A stretch of DNA of 64,000 nucleotides, taken from NCBI GenBank assembly GCA_028281535.1, contig JANQJS010000032.1, positions 1-64,000 of the forward strand, in the 5' to 3' direction. The DNA comes from Sedimentisphaerales bacterium (GTDB taxonomy: Bacteria > Planctomycetota > Phycisphaerae > Sedimentisphaerales > SM23-30). Below, in pieces: positions 42,749 to 50,923 of this stretch. How positions within the stretch are numbered: the first letter of the stretch is position 1; every line of letters begins with the position of its first letter. The translations under genes and the position numbers were made by a program. Under the pieces are notes generated by a model that was given only the letters and a program-made list of their open reading frames with translations, had not been told where the DNA came from and did not search any database.

Positions 42749-43431
42749 AAATTCTCATCGCCGAAGATGACCCACATATTCTCGAAGGGCTTGCCGAAAT
42801 CTTTCAATCGGAAGGCTATACAACCATTACCGCCGGTAATGGCGCAGATGCATTAAATCTATATGCTCAAGAAAGTCCTGATTTCATCTGTCTTGATGTG
42901 ATGATGCCAGAAAAAAGCGGTTATGATGTGTGCCGCGAAATACGAAAAACCAATCAGAAAATCCCTGTTATTTTCATCAGTGCCAAATCAGAAGAAATCG
43001 ATAAAGTCGTTGGCCTGGAATTGGGTGCCGATGATTACATCACCAAACCCTTCGGCGTCAAAGAAGTCGCGGCACGTATTCGATCAGTGACAAGACGGTA
43101 TTTGGCGACAAGCAAAGCAGAGGAATCAGATACATCGTTTGTAATGCAGGATTTGGAAATATTTCCCAATAAATTGCGAGCTCAAAGAAAAGATGATTCC
43201 ATTGATCTAAGCCTGCGGGATATACAAATCCTAATAATCCTGCATCAACATCAAGGACAAGTCATTGACCGCAACACACTCTTTAACAAAATCTGGGGCC
43301 TGGATCATATGCCTAACAGTCGAACTCTCGACCAACACATATCACAACTTAGAAAAAAAATAGAACTCGACCCCAAGAACCCAACCATCATCCAAACCGT
43401 CCATGGTGCAGGCTATCGCTATGAAAATTAA
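42745..43431 (+). CDS. OmpR-family response regulator
   Basis: A 228-residue DNA-binding response regulator. The receiver domain (about 1-118) has the acidic pair in LIAEDDPH, the phosphorylated Asp51 in ICLDVMMPEKSG, the conserved Ser in VIFISAKSEE and Lys in YITKPFGVKE. The C-terminal winged helix (about 130-227) has the OmpR pattern: LSLRDIQILIILHQHQGQVI, RTLDQHISQLRKKI and TVHGAGYRYEN. Its ATG lies within the kinase stop (ATGA), so the two are translationally coupled. The targets are unknown; the upstream VWA gene and downstream lipoprotein are candidates. Confidence 0.95.
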   Translation: MKILIAEDDPHILEGLAEIFQSEGYTTITAGNGADALNLYAQESPDFICLDVMMPEKSGYDVCREIRKTNQKIPVIFISAKSEEIDKVVGLELGADDYITKPFGVKEVAARIRSVTRRYLATSKAEESDTSFVMQDLEIFPNKLRAQRKDDSIDLSLRDIQILIILHQHQGQVIDRNTLFNKIWGLDHMPNSRTLDQHISQLRKKIELDPKNPTIIQTVHGAGYRYEN

Positions 43432-43786
43432 TTACATTCTAATATTGATATTTTTCATAGGATTTAACACGGGATGCATTAACTACCACGATGCAGAATT
43501 AATGAATAAAAAAGTCAATTCAAATCTACTTGGTGGCCCACTTAAACCATTTAAAGCTAAAACCCGCATAGCATACCAGCCATATCTAAATTCAAATAAT
43601 TATGTGACTTGGTATATCAAAGGAACGCCATGGCGACCAAGTCTTTTACCTCTCCGATACCAACTAAGCTTGGATACAAATTACGAATACTTAATAGAAG
43701 GTGATTTCATTGAACAAAATTACGGCTCAATTACCATATTTTTACATAATCCCCCAATAAAGCTAAATAATAAACCAAAAAGTTAA
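43421..43786 (+). CDS. Small lipoprotein of unknown function
   Basis: A 121-residue protein starting at ATG 43421, inside the last 11 nt of the response regulator gene. The signal peptide is MKINYILILIFFIGFNTGC, with a lipobox ending at Cys19. The mature part is about 100 residues, beta-rich with many aromatic residues (YQPYLNSNNYVTWYIKG, RYQLSLDTNYEYLIEGDF). I do not recognise a family. The overlap with the regulator suggests it belongs to the same signalling unit, perhaps as an envelope component that is sensed or regulated. Its stop meets the convergent MerR gene end to end. Confidence 0.65.
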   Translation: MKINYILILIFFIGFNTGCINYHDAELMNKKVNSNLLGGPLKPFKAKTRIAYQPYLNSNNYVTWYIKGTPWRPSLLPLRYQLSLDTNYEYLIEGDFIEQNYGSITIFLHNPPIKLNNKPKS

Positions 43787-44050
43787 TTACTCTTTTTTAT
43801 CACGCTGAAGGAAGATTTCTCGAATTTCGCGTAGAGGATACCCCGTATCGTTTAATTTTTTGATCAGCTTGACCCGCTCGATCACTTCCCCACCAAATAA
43901 TTGCTGTCCACTATCACTACGTTTTGTGGGCTCAATCAGCCCGACCAATAAATAATATTGTAAAGATTGCTTGGAGACTCCGGCAAGCTCTGCCGCTTCA
44001 CTGATGCGAACAAGGCTTTCAGAGTCATTTTGTTTTTCGTTATTGTCCAC
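43787..44050 (-). CDS. Small MerR-family regulator
   Basis: An 87-residue protein consisting almost only of a MerR-type winged helix-turn-helix: VRISEAAELAGVSKQSLQYY, then LVGLIEPTKRSDSGQQLFGG and VERVKLIKKLNDTGYPLREI with REIFLQ. It lacks the long C-terminal coiled coil and the effector domain of classic MerR proteins, and is close to the minimal DNA-binding size. It starts one base into the stop of the lipoprotein gene upstream, so the two are co-translated. Partner and target are unknown. Confidence 0.85.
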   Translation of the reverse strand: MDNNEKQNDSESLVRISEAAELAGVSKQSLQYYLLVGLIEPTKRSDSGQQLFGGEVIERVKLIKKLNDTGYPLREIREIFLQRDKKE

Positions 44051-44934
44051 TAAAAATCAAACAGAGATTTTTTCTCAATCTGAATATTCGCCTGATACGA
44101 TTTATATTCCAATCGTAGAATCTCACTTTCACTAAATTGCTGATATTCATCACAACGTACCAGCCCGATATAATGCGGCAACATTAAACCACAAGCATCT
44201 TTCTGGTAGTTTTTCACATTTGCACCCAAATAAGTATATTGACGATGTCCGTTAACCGTAGACATCCAAAACTTTAACCAAACACGATCAACCAGATTGG
44301 TTTCCGAATCCACCCAAACAACCATTTCATCGATTTCATTAAAAATGGATCGAGGCACAGGCCGATTAAGAATTTTTCCGCTCATGACAATTTTGTGTGA
44401 AACACGCCCACCTCGTCGCTCAAGCCCAGCATAAGATAAATCCCATCCATCGCGCAATAGACCAAAACATTGGCTGACACTTTGCGAGATCAACGCTAAC
44501 TTAATCCCAGCTCCATATAAAACATCTTTATCCTGTTCTGGCTGATCTTCTTTATGTTCCACATACATTTGAACCTGAGACTCCGGGGTTAGATTTTCAA
44601 CCCAATTCCCATCAGGCGACTGAGTCACAGAAATCATCGAAGGAGAAATTTTTGGTGTATAAATATGTCTCTGATTTAAAAAGGTTTCACCGCCATCTAT
44701 ATCCTGCGTCGTTGCCAATATTCTGGCTTCCAATGAAGCGACCTTTGACCAGGTCGAAAACCCTCCACTGCTTTCAATATTTGATCGAATGACATCATGA
44801 AGCTCACGATCACCAATGAGTCCCAGCCCTAATGCTTTGGAAAACTCCTTACCACAGCCAGGTAAAATGGCAACCATTGCTACAAGCAATAAAATCTTTA
44901 ACTTCATACTATCAAAAGAAATACGCTGATTCAT
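44050..44934 (-). CDS. Lipoprotein of unknown function, coupled to a MerR gene
   Basis: A 294-residue exported lipoprotein. The signal is residues 1-27, with the lipobox ILPGC. GGAG lies 8 nt before the ATG. The mature domain includes IESSGGFSTWSKVASLEARI, RHIYTPKISPSMISVTQSPD and VWVDSETNLVDRVWLKF, a pattern of beta strands that recalls LolA/DUF-type outer-membrane lipoproteins binding a hydrophobic ligand, but I cannot place it in a family. The stop overlaps the MerR gene by one base, so an envelope protein and a small regulator are made together. This is a guess at function from structure-like features only. Confidence 0.7.
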   Translation of the reverse strand: MNQRISFDSMKLKILLLVAMVAILPGCGKEFSKALGLGLIGDRELHDVIRSNIESSGGFSTWSKVASLEARILATTQDIDGGETFLNQRHIYTPKISPSMISVTQSPDGNWVENLTPESQVQMYVEHKEDQPEQDKDVLYGAGIKLALISQSVSQCFGLLRDGWDLSYAGLERRGGRVSHKIVMSGKILNRPVPRSIFNEIDEMVVWVDSETNLVDRVWLKFWMSTVNGHRQYTYLGANVKNYQKDACGLMLPHYIGLVRCDEYQQFSESEILRLEYKSYQANIQIEKKSLFDF

Positions 44935-45066
44935 ACTTATATCTCCGAAGGTAAATTAATCGCCGTTGAGGTCAAGTAACGGCTTTAGGTCTAATAGTGT
45001 ACTCTAAATAGGTAAATTATGCAAAAACGAATTGAGATGGTCCTAAATGGAAATTAAGTAGAAAAA

Positions 45067-45639
45067 TCAGCCTTCTTTAAGCTCTTTTTCGCCAAAGACA
45101 TCTGCAGTAAATAATAAAACATCCGTATCAGCCTCTTTCCAGGCATCCGGACTTAAAAAAGCTTTATCGGCGCAACATCTAGTCAAAAATTCCTCTTTGG
45201 ACCAACCTGTTTCAGTAGCAACCTGGGGCAAAAAACACCCGCTATTATTTCCTTTAATAATGTATATACCATGTACCCCCAACTCTAAACTCAAAGGATC
45301 ATCCGTCTTGACCAATGGACTCAACACGGATATTTCCAAATCGATCTCAGCCAGTTCGTTTACCGTCACAGGATTCATTCGAAATCTATGATCCTGAGTA
45401 GATGCAATGGCCATGTCTCGGACAGTTTTCAAGAGCCCCTGGCTGGATTGAAAATTTCCAATACAGCCTCGCAAATGACCATGATTATGCATCGTAACAA
45501 AACAGCCTCGCTTTTCATTAAAGACAGGATCTTCTGATGTAAATTCACTAACAGGCTCCCCTTTAACTGCCATCTCTACAACCCGCCGAGCAACCTCCAA
45601 TAATGAGGTCTTTTGATCATCTGAAAGCTGGTCTGCCAC
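45067..45639 (-). CDS. AMMECR1-domain protein
   Basis: A 190-residue single-domain AMMECR1 protein (AmmeMemoRadiSam system protein A family). The family hallmark LRGCIG is in GHLRGCIGNFQSSQGLLKTV. Other family signs are KRGCFVTMHNHG, AIASTQDHRFRMNPVTVNEL, EISVLSPLVKTDDPL and GCFLPQVATETGWSKEEFLT. The start is GTG 45639, with GGAGA 6 nt upstream. In many bacteria this domain is encoded beside a Memo protein and a radical SAM enzyme; neither is visible here. The function is not established. It lies 17 nt downstream of the YqaA-like gene, probably in one transcript. Confidence 0.93.
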   Translation of the reverse strand: MADQLSDDQKTSLLEVARRVVEMAVKGEPVSEFTSEDPVFNEKRGCFVTMHNHGHLRGCIGNFQSSQGLLKTVRDMAIASTQDHRFRMNPVTVNELAEIDLEISVLSPLVKTDDPLSLELGVHGIYIIKGNNSGCFLPQVATETGWSKEEFLTRCCADKAFLSPDAWKEADTDVLLFTADVFGEKELKEG

Positions 45640-45656
45640 TTAGTCTCTCCTGTCGT

Positions 45657-46328
45657 TTATAAAAGATATTTTACTATAACGAAACCACCAACTAACAGTA
45701 TCACAAATAATAAACTTAGCAAATTAAAATACTTGTTAACAAATGGTTCTATCTTATGGCCAAATATCCCGAATAAACCAGCAACTAGAAAAAAGCGTGC
45801 TGCCCGCCCCACAGCTGAAGCAATAACAAACATTGGAAAATTAATCATGAATGCCCCCGCAGTAATCGTAATAATTTTATAGGGGATTGGCGTAAAGCCG
45901 GCTGTGAATACGATCCAGAAAGACCAGGTTTCATAGACGTTTTTCATTTCCATGAAGCTTGCTTCATTAAATTTTGGAATATATTTAAAGAAGAATTGTG
46001 CAAAAGCAGTAAAATCTTGCCCTTGGCCTTGCCACCAAAGAAAATATCCGATGCAATACCCAGCAATACCCCCCAAAATTGAAGCAATAGAACAATTCGT
46101 CGCAAAAACCCACCACCTCTTGCGATCACCTAATGATAATGGCGCTAAAAGAACATCTGGAGGTATTGGGAAAAATGATGATTCCGCAAAAGAAAGAATA
46201 AACAGAGCTAATGCGCCATAAGGTGTGTGTGCCCATGCCAAGACCCAGTCATACATCCGCCGATGTATATGCCAGAAAGGCACTTTATCTACTTGTTGTG
46301 GTGTATCTGATTGTTGATTAGTCTCCAT
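45657..46328 (-). CDS. YqaA/DedA-like membrane protein (VTT domain)
   Basis: A 223-residue membrane protein of the SNARE-associated/VTT (DedA-like) family, closest in look to the YqaA branch. After a hydrophilic N-terminal 40 residues come about four to five membrane segments. SFAESSFFPIPPDVLLAPLS contains the conserved E.(S/T).(L/F)P.P motif. GGIAGYCIGYFLWWQG and FTPIPYKIITITAGAFMINF hold the conserved G-x-x-x-G and the P-x-P-x-K re-entrant region. Family members are thought to scramble or flip phospholipids or undecaprenyl phosphate. It is the first gene of a minus-strand pair with the AMMECR1 gene. Confidence 0.9.
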   Translation of the reverse strand: METNQQSDTPQQVDKVPFWHIHRRMYDWVLAWAHTPYGALALFILSFAESSFFPIPPDVLLAPLSLGDRKRWWVFATNCSIASILGGIAGYCIGYFLWWQGQGQDFTAFAQFFFKYIPKFNEASFMEMKNVYETWSFWIVFTAGFTPIPYKIITITAGAFMINFPMFVIASAVGRAARFFLVAGLFGIFGHKIEPFVNKYFNLLSLLFVILLVGGFVIVKYLL

Positions 46329-46410
46329 ATGTCCTTCTTCTACTTTGTTATGAACTTGAAAATCGACTCAACTTCTCTTATCGTCAAAAGTTAGAATAAT
46401 AATTAGATCC

Positions 46411-46439
46411 TTGACCCAAACGAAAAATTAATTTATAAT
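46411..46439 (+). promoter_or_regulatory. Promoter of ispE-spoVG
   Basis: TTGACC (46411-46416), a 17-nt spacer and TATAAT (46434-46439). This is a near-consensus sigma-70-type promoter, 122 nt before the ispE start. Confidence 0.7.
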
Positions 46440-46561
46440 AGAAAATTACATAACAATTAGCCTGTAACTCTAAATAGTCCATTCGGGCTATAGGCCTTGT
46501 ATCTTATCGTAAATGTCTTAATTTAAAAGTGTTATGCAATAATGGAAACTGAGGAGTATTG

Positions 46562-47503
46562 GTGAGTAGTTCCATTCTGAAAACACTGGATCAAACTGAA
46601 AAGTCTAGTAAAATTCAGTTTAAATCCCCAGCTAAAGTTAATTTGAGCCTGATTGTCAAAGATAAACTAGACACTGGTTATCATGAACTATCTTCGATCA
46701 TGGCGACAATTGACCTATATGACGATCTTCGCATCGCACGCGCATCCCGTCAGGGAATCCATCTGAAATGCAGCGGAATTCACAGCCCAGCTGATCAAAC
46801 GAATTTAGTTTATAAGGCTGCCAACCTCATTTGTCAATACACAGAAATCTCACCTGGCATAGAAATTACACTCCATAAGCGTATCCCAATTGGTGCAGGC
46901 CTGGGTGGCGGCAGTTCAAACGCAGCATTTACTCTCATTGGGATTAACCAATTATTCGAGCTAGGACTAACCAACCAGGAGTTAATGCAATTAGCTTCAC
47001 AACTGGGCAGTGACGTTCCTTTTTTCCTTAAAGGCCCTGTTGCATTATGTGAAGGTCGTGGCGAAATTGTCACCCAACTTTCGCAACGTTGCACGAGTAG
47101 CCTTCTGCTTGTTTTTCCAGATATTCATTGTTCAACAGGTGATGTCTACCAAAACTTCAAGCATGACAAACAACAAACCCAACAAATGACAAACAAAGTA
47201 ACTTCCTGCCTAGATGCAGGCGATCTTAACCAACTTGTACGACTTGGACTTAACAACCTTGAGACTTCTTGCTTCGAACTGTTCAATCAACTAACTCAAC
47301 TCAAAGATCAATTAAAGGAATTTCAGCCAAATCCCGTATGTCTTTCAGGCAGCGGCTCAACGCTATTTATTCCCTATGACGACAAAGACATTGCTCAATC
47401 ATGGGCAACCAAAATTGAACATGAATTACATGTCAAAACTAAAGTTGTTAGTTTTGAAAAGCAGATAGAACCCTACCGGGAGGTACTCAATGCAAATTTC
47501 TGA
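46562..47503 (+). CDS. ispE: 4-diphosphocytidyl-2-C-methyl-D-erythritol kinase
   Basis: Phosphorylates 4-diphosphocytidyl-methylerythritol in the non-mevalonate isoprenoid pathway (EC 2.7.1.148). It is 313 residues long (usual about 285-300) with a short N-terminal extension. I chose GTG 46562 because GAGGAG lies 5 nt upstream; the adjacent TTG is too close. It is a GHMP kinase: FKSPAKVNLSLIVKDKLDTG YHEL at the start, the ATP loop PIGAGLGGGSSNAAFTL at about 109, LGSDVPFFLKGPVALCEGRG with the catalytic-region Asp, and CLSGSGSTLFIPY near the end. It overlaps spoVG by 14 nt, a common pairing. Confidence 0.95.
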   Translation: MSSSILKTLDQTEKSSKIQFKSPAKVNLSLIVKDKLDTGYHELSSIMATIDLYDDLRIARASRQGIHLKCSGIHSPADQTNLVYKAANLICQYTEISPGIEITLHKRIPIGAGLGGGSSNAAFTLIGINQLFELGLTNQELMQLASQLGSDVPFFLKGPVALCEGRGEIVTQLSQRCTSSLLLVFPDIHCSTGDVYQNFKHDKQQTQQMTNKVTSCLDAGDLNQLVRLGLNNLETSCFELFNQLTQLKDQLKEFQPNPVCLSGSGSTLFIPYDDKDIAQSWATKIEHELHVKTKVVSFEKQIEPYREVLNANF

Positions 47504-48005
47504 GACTCGAATCAAGCTGGTTGATAACCGTAATGATCGCTTAAAGGCATTTTGCAGCGTAACATTTGATAATTCTTTTGTCATTCGCGACTTGAAGATT
47601 ATTGAGGGATCTAATGGATATTTTGTGGCCATGCCCTCACGCAAACTGACAACACGTTGCCACAGCTGTGGAACGAAAAACCACCTTAAGGCTAGATTTT
47701 GTAATGAATGTGGCGCCAAACTAGATGAGAAAAAAGATATGATAAGTGAGCAACAAAAAGCAAAACTCCATGCCGACATTGCTCATCCGGTCAACACCGA
47801 AACACGTCAGTACATTCAATCAGAATTGGTCAATGCTTTTCAACAGGAATTAGAAAAATCGAAATCACCAGATTATCAACCACCAGATCTTGATGACTTT
47901 GATATGGATGACTCTGGCTCACATGTTCCTATTACAGGACATCATTCTTCTAAACAAGATAAGAACAACGAAGATAATCAAGGGTTTAAGGAAGGAATTC
48001 TTTAA
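47490..48005 (+). CDS. spoVG: SpoVG-family regulator with inserted zinc ribbon
   Basis: A 171-residue SpoVG-like protein; the usual length is 85-100. ISETRIKLVDNRNDRLKAFC, SVTFDNSFVIRDLKIIEG and GYFVAMPSRKLT are the classic SpoVG core. A zinc ribbon, CHSCGTKNHLKARFCNECG (two CxxC pairs), is inserted just before IAHPVNTETRQYIQSELV, the conserved end. The last 50 residues are acidic and disordered-looking. SpoVG proteins bind nucleic acid and affect gene expression and division in Firmicutes. From family knowledge, planctomycete forms can carry this ribbon. It starts inside ispE, so the two are coupled. No terminator is clear before the convergent lipoprotein gene. Confidence 0.92.
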   Translation: MQISETRIKLVDNRNDRLKAFCSVTFDNSFVIRDLKIIEGSNGYFVAMPSRKLTTRCHSCGTKNHLKARFCNECGAKLDEKKDMISEQQKAKLHADIAHPVNTETRQYIQSELVNAFQQELEKSKSPDYQPPDLDDFDMDDSGSHVPITGHHSSKQDKNNEDNQGFKEGIL

Positions 48006-48041
48006 CGCTTATTGTAAGCAGACTTGATAGAATTAAACTAA

Positions 48042-49784
48042 TTATTTCACTTCGAATTGTTTTCTAGCAGGAAGCGCGGTTTTACCAGCCACTTTATCTT
48101 CTACATTGACCACAAACTCATAACGGCCTGGATGAAGCGATGGCAACTTGAGTGACCCACTAAAAAAGAAATCTTTTCTAGGCTTATGTGATGGCTTATC
48201 CTGAATGCTCGTTTTTGGCAACTGATAAATCACACGATAATTCTCATCATATAAAATAATTTCAGCAGATAACTCAGAAACATGTTTTCCATTTTTATCT
48301 ATTTTACTCTGAAAATTTTGTAATTCACAATAAATTTGGACGGAACCGATCTTACCAGAACTTAATTGACTATCATCCAAAAGCTCGTACTGACCAAATC
48401 CCTTCACCGACTTATCTTTACAAATAGCCATTGTCGAAATAATCAAATCCGCTTTTTTGATAACATCCAAACGTAATTGATCAAGAACCTCAAGTGCATC
48501 ATTTGCAATTTTGGGATTATTTTTATTTTCTGGATCGTTCACTTTTGCCGCCATCATTGCTGCTCGAACAATCCGTATCGCTTCCCCTTGAATATCCGCT
48601 GGGACATCAGCCATCAGTCCAAGGGCATCTTGCTGACGACCATGTGTTAAATACATAAAACGCAAAGCAAGTTGAGTTTGTAAATTCCTAGGCTCCTTCT
48701 TAATCAATTGCTGCAACTCAACCATAACTTGCTTATCACTATTGACTGATGCAGGTGTCACTCTTTGCACCTGATTGACTGCTGGCTGCAATTCAGTCAC
48801 CCCTAAAGACGGTGTTTGTTGCTGTGGAACAACTTTAATTGAATTACTCGCTGAATTGTTCAACCCAATTGTCGATGAAACGGCAGGCTCCAATGCCTGA
48901 ACTTGGCCAGTCATTGATCCAGTCCCCAATTGTGACATTTGCGAATTATTCTGACGAACAACCGTATCCTCTAAAGTAGGGATCGGCTGTACCTGACTAT
49001 ATTGTTGGGCTGTAACTGCAGGATCATATGCTTCTACTGTCGTCATCACATTCTGTTGATTTACGGGGGGATCATATTGTATTTGCTTGACAGGCTCGAC
49101 AGGCTCAATGCCTGTGACAGACACCTGTGAAATCGTTGGCTTTGCCGACACTGGCGCTATGTTAGTGGTTTGAGTAACAGATGAAACAGGCGGCGACGAG
49201 TTAATAACCGAGTTGATATTCTGCTTGGTATTAACCGCAGGCCTACTCGAAGGGCTTTGAGGTACAGCAATTTTGACATACCCCAACTCATCGGCATAAG
49301 GGTGGTTGGGAGCATAAATCCGGTCACTAATCTGCGGTGATGGCTGAACAGGATTTAATACATTTGCCCCAGTCGTTTGTTGATGATTCGCTGGAGAAGA
49401 GGAATAAGTATTTACTGGTTGCTGCGTTCCCCCCTGAGATTGAAATCTCGAAGGAGTTTGCTGCTGCATTGGCATGGCTTGCTGATTATTCTGTTGAACC
49501 CAAGAGGTCGTATTCGATGCAGGAACTTGCAATGCACCTTGTTGGCCCTTTTGTGATTGAGGCAAATGACCCGCTTGCATAGGAACATCCTGCACATAAC
49601 CAGGTGGTGTTCGATATGGGGGATGTTCAGAGGCATCAATGATCGTTGGTGAAATTAAATAATCATTTAATTGATTACAACCTACCAGGAAGCTGACTAA
49701 ACCAATCAACAGACACTGAATAAAGCCAAAAACGGTTTTATTCATCGGTATCGCGAGAGAATGTCTGCTTTTGTTAAGTGCCAT
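48042..49784 (-). CDS. Lipoprotein with long Gln/Pro/Ser-rich region
   Basis: A 580-residue exported protein. The signal ends at lipobox FLVGC (Cys36). GGAGG lies 10 nt before the ATG at 49784; an internal ATG at 49745 has no such site. Residues about 50-330 are a low-complexity region rich in Gln, Pro, Ser, Thr and Val, probably a flexible spacer. Residues about 345-460 may be helical (LQLIKKEPRNLQTQLALRFM-like), perhaps TPR-related. The last 110 residues form a beta domain (VQIYCELQNFQSKID, LPSLHPGRYEFVVNVED) that I do not recognise. It is the last gene of the eight-gene minus-strand block, 37 nt after holA. A role as an envelope protein spanning the cell wall is inference. Confidence 0.75.
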   Translation of the reverse strand: MALNKSRHSLAIPMNKTVFGFIQCLLIGLVSFLVGCNQLNDYLISPTIIDASEHPPYRTPPGYVQDVPMQAGHLPQSQKGQQGALQVPASNTTSWVQQNNQQAMPMQQQTPSRFQSQGGTQQPVNTYSSSPANHQQTTGANVLNPVQPSPQISDRIYAPNHPYADELGYVKIAVPQSPSSRPAVNTKQNINSVINSSPPVSSVTQTTNIAPVSAKPTISQVSVTGIEPVEPVKQIQYDPPVNQQNVMTTVEAYDPAVTAQQYSQVQPIPTLEDTVVRQNNSQMSQLGTGSMTGQVQALEPAVSSTIGLNNSASNSIKVVPQQQTPSLGVTELQPAVNQVQRVTPASVNSDKQVMVELQQLIKKEPRNLQTQLALRFMYLTHGRQQDALGLMADVPADIQGEAIRIVRAAMMAAKVNDPENKNNPKIANDALEVLDQLRLDVIKKADLIISTMAICKDKSVKGFGQYELLDDSQLSSGKIGSVQIYCELQNFQSKIDKNGKHVSELSAEIILYDENYRVIYQLPKTSIQDKPSHKPRKDFFFSGSLKLPSLHPGRYEFVVNVEDKVAGKTALPARKQFEVK

Positions 49785-49821
49785 ACGACGATCGCCTCCT
49801 TGCTGAGCGCCATTTATTTAT

Positions 49822-50829
49822 CTATGCAACATACCGCTTTATATTTTTTTGCGATATGATCAATTTTTCTAGAACCATTTTAACTTCAACCGCAGATACT
49901 TTTGTTTGTAAGTCACTGTCAGCGAAGTAAGTTAATATATCAGCTAAATCTATTAATCTCAACCTCTTTAATTGTGAAATAAATTTTTCCTGGTTCGACC
50001 ATATCCGCAGTGACTTAATAATCATTTGGGAACTTTGCCCCTGATCCATCATGACTTTTGCCTGATAGAGACGGCGAAAATGCCAGGTAAACGCACCAAT
50101 TGCAGTATAAGGCGCTTCTTTATCCTGGCTGAACATCAAATCAAGTCGCTTTAAAGCAACAGCCGTATCTTCATGCACCATGGCATCAATGACATTAAAC
50201 ACATTGAATTGACGACTTTGCCCAGCTAAGATTTCGACTTGGCCCACTGTTATTTCATCCGAGCTTGCCCCTTCAGATTGTACATAAATGGCCATTTTGT
50301 CCACTTCATTGACTAACTGGCCAGCATCATCGCCACAGGTTTCAATCAAATACAATGCGACATCTCGTTTTAGAGTTAATTTGTAAGTTTGTTTTGCATA
50401 ATTAGCCAAATACGCAGGCAAATCCTTTGGCTTTACGGGATCGCATTGAATAATTTGCCCGATTTTGGCAACAGATTTTGCCAATTTAGTATTTGATGGA
50501 AAGCTATCTGGCAGAAGTATCAAAATACCAGTTTCACTTGGTGACTGCACATATGTCTCTAGTTGAGATCGATAATTTTTAATAAAATCCCCAGCATCTT
50601 TTATCACAACCAGCCTGTAGGATGATAAAAAAGGTACCGTTTTTAATTCATCAAGCACAGAGGCAATTTCAACCGAAGCGTTAAATTGACTTAAGCAACA
50701 CTGTGGATCATCATCACCAACAATTTTATCAACCAATGCATTCAGTTGATCTATCGCTTGCCGCCGATCTTTTCCACTAATGACATATATTGGACTAAAT
50801 GCGTCTTTATTTGATGTGCTTTTCGCCAT
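49822..50829 (-). CDS. holA: DNA polymerase III delta subunit
   Basis: The clamp-loader wrench subunit that opens the beta sliding clamp; 335 residues, normal for HolA. The fold begins PIYVISGKDRRQAIDQLNAL. LDELKTVPFLSSYRLVVIKD is the conserved region facing the clamp. ALYLIETCGDDAGQLVNEVDK and FNVFNVIDAMVHEDTAVALK are family hallmarks of the later domains, and AIGAFTWHFRRLYQA closes the collar-like part. There is no Walker motif, as expected for delta. The start is ATG 50829. It lies 94 nt downstream of the TPR gene and 37 nt upstream of a lipoprotein gene. Confidence 0.88.
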   Translation of the reverse strand: MAKSTSNKDAFSPIYVISGKDRRQAIDQLNALVDKIVGDDDPQCCLSQFNASVEIASVLDELKTVPFLSSYRLVVIKDAGDFIKNYRSQLETYVQSPSETGILILLPDSFPSNTKLAKSVAKIGQIIQCDPVKPKDLPAYLANYAKQTYKLTLKRDVALYLIETCGDDAGQLVNEVDKMAIYVQSEGASSDEITVGQVEILAGQSRQFNVFNVIDAMVHEDTAVALKRLDLMFSQDKEAPYTAIGAFTWHFRRLYQAKVMMDQGQSSQMIIKSLRIWSNQEKFISQLKRLRLIDLADILTYFADSDLQTKVSAVEVKMVLEKLIISQKNIKRYVA

Positions 50830-50923
50830 AGGCCTTGCTACTATAAAAATTCACAGAAACCATGAATTAACAATTCTTTACCAAGAATGTATTATGGCTA
50901 AAACGAGATCGAAATCAAGCAAC

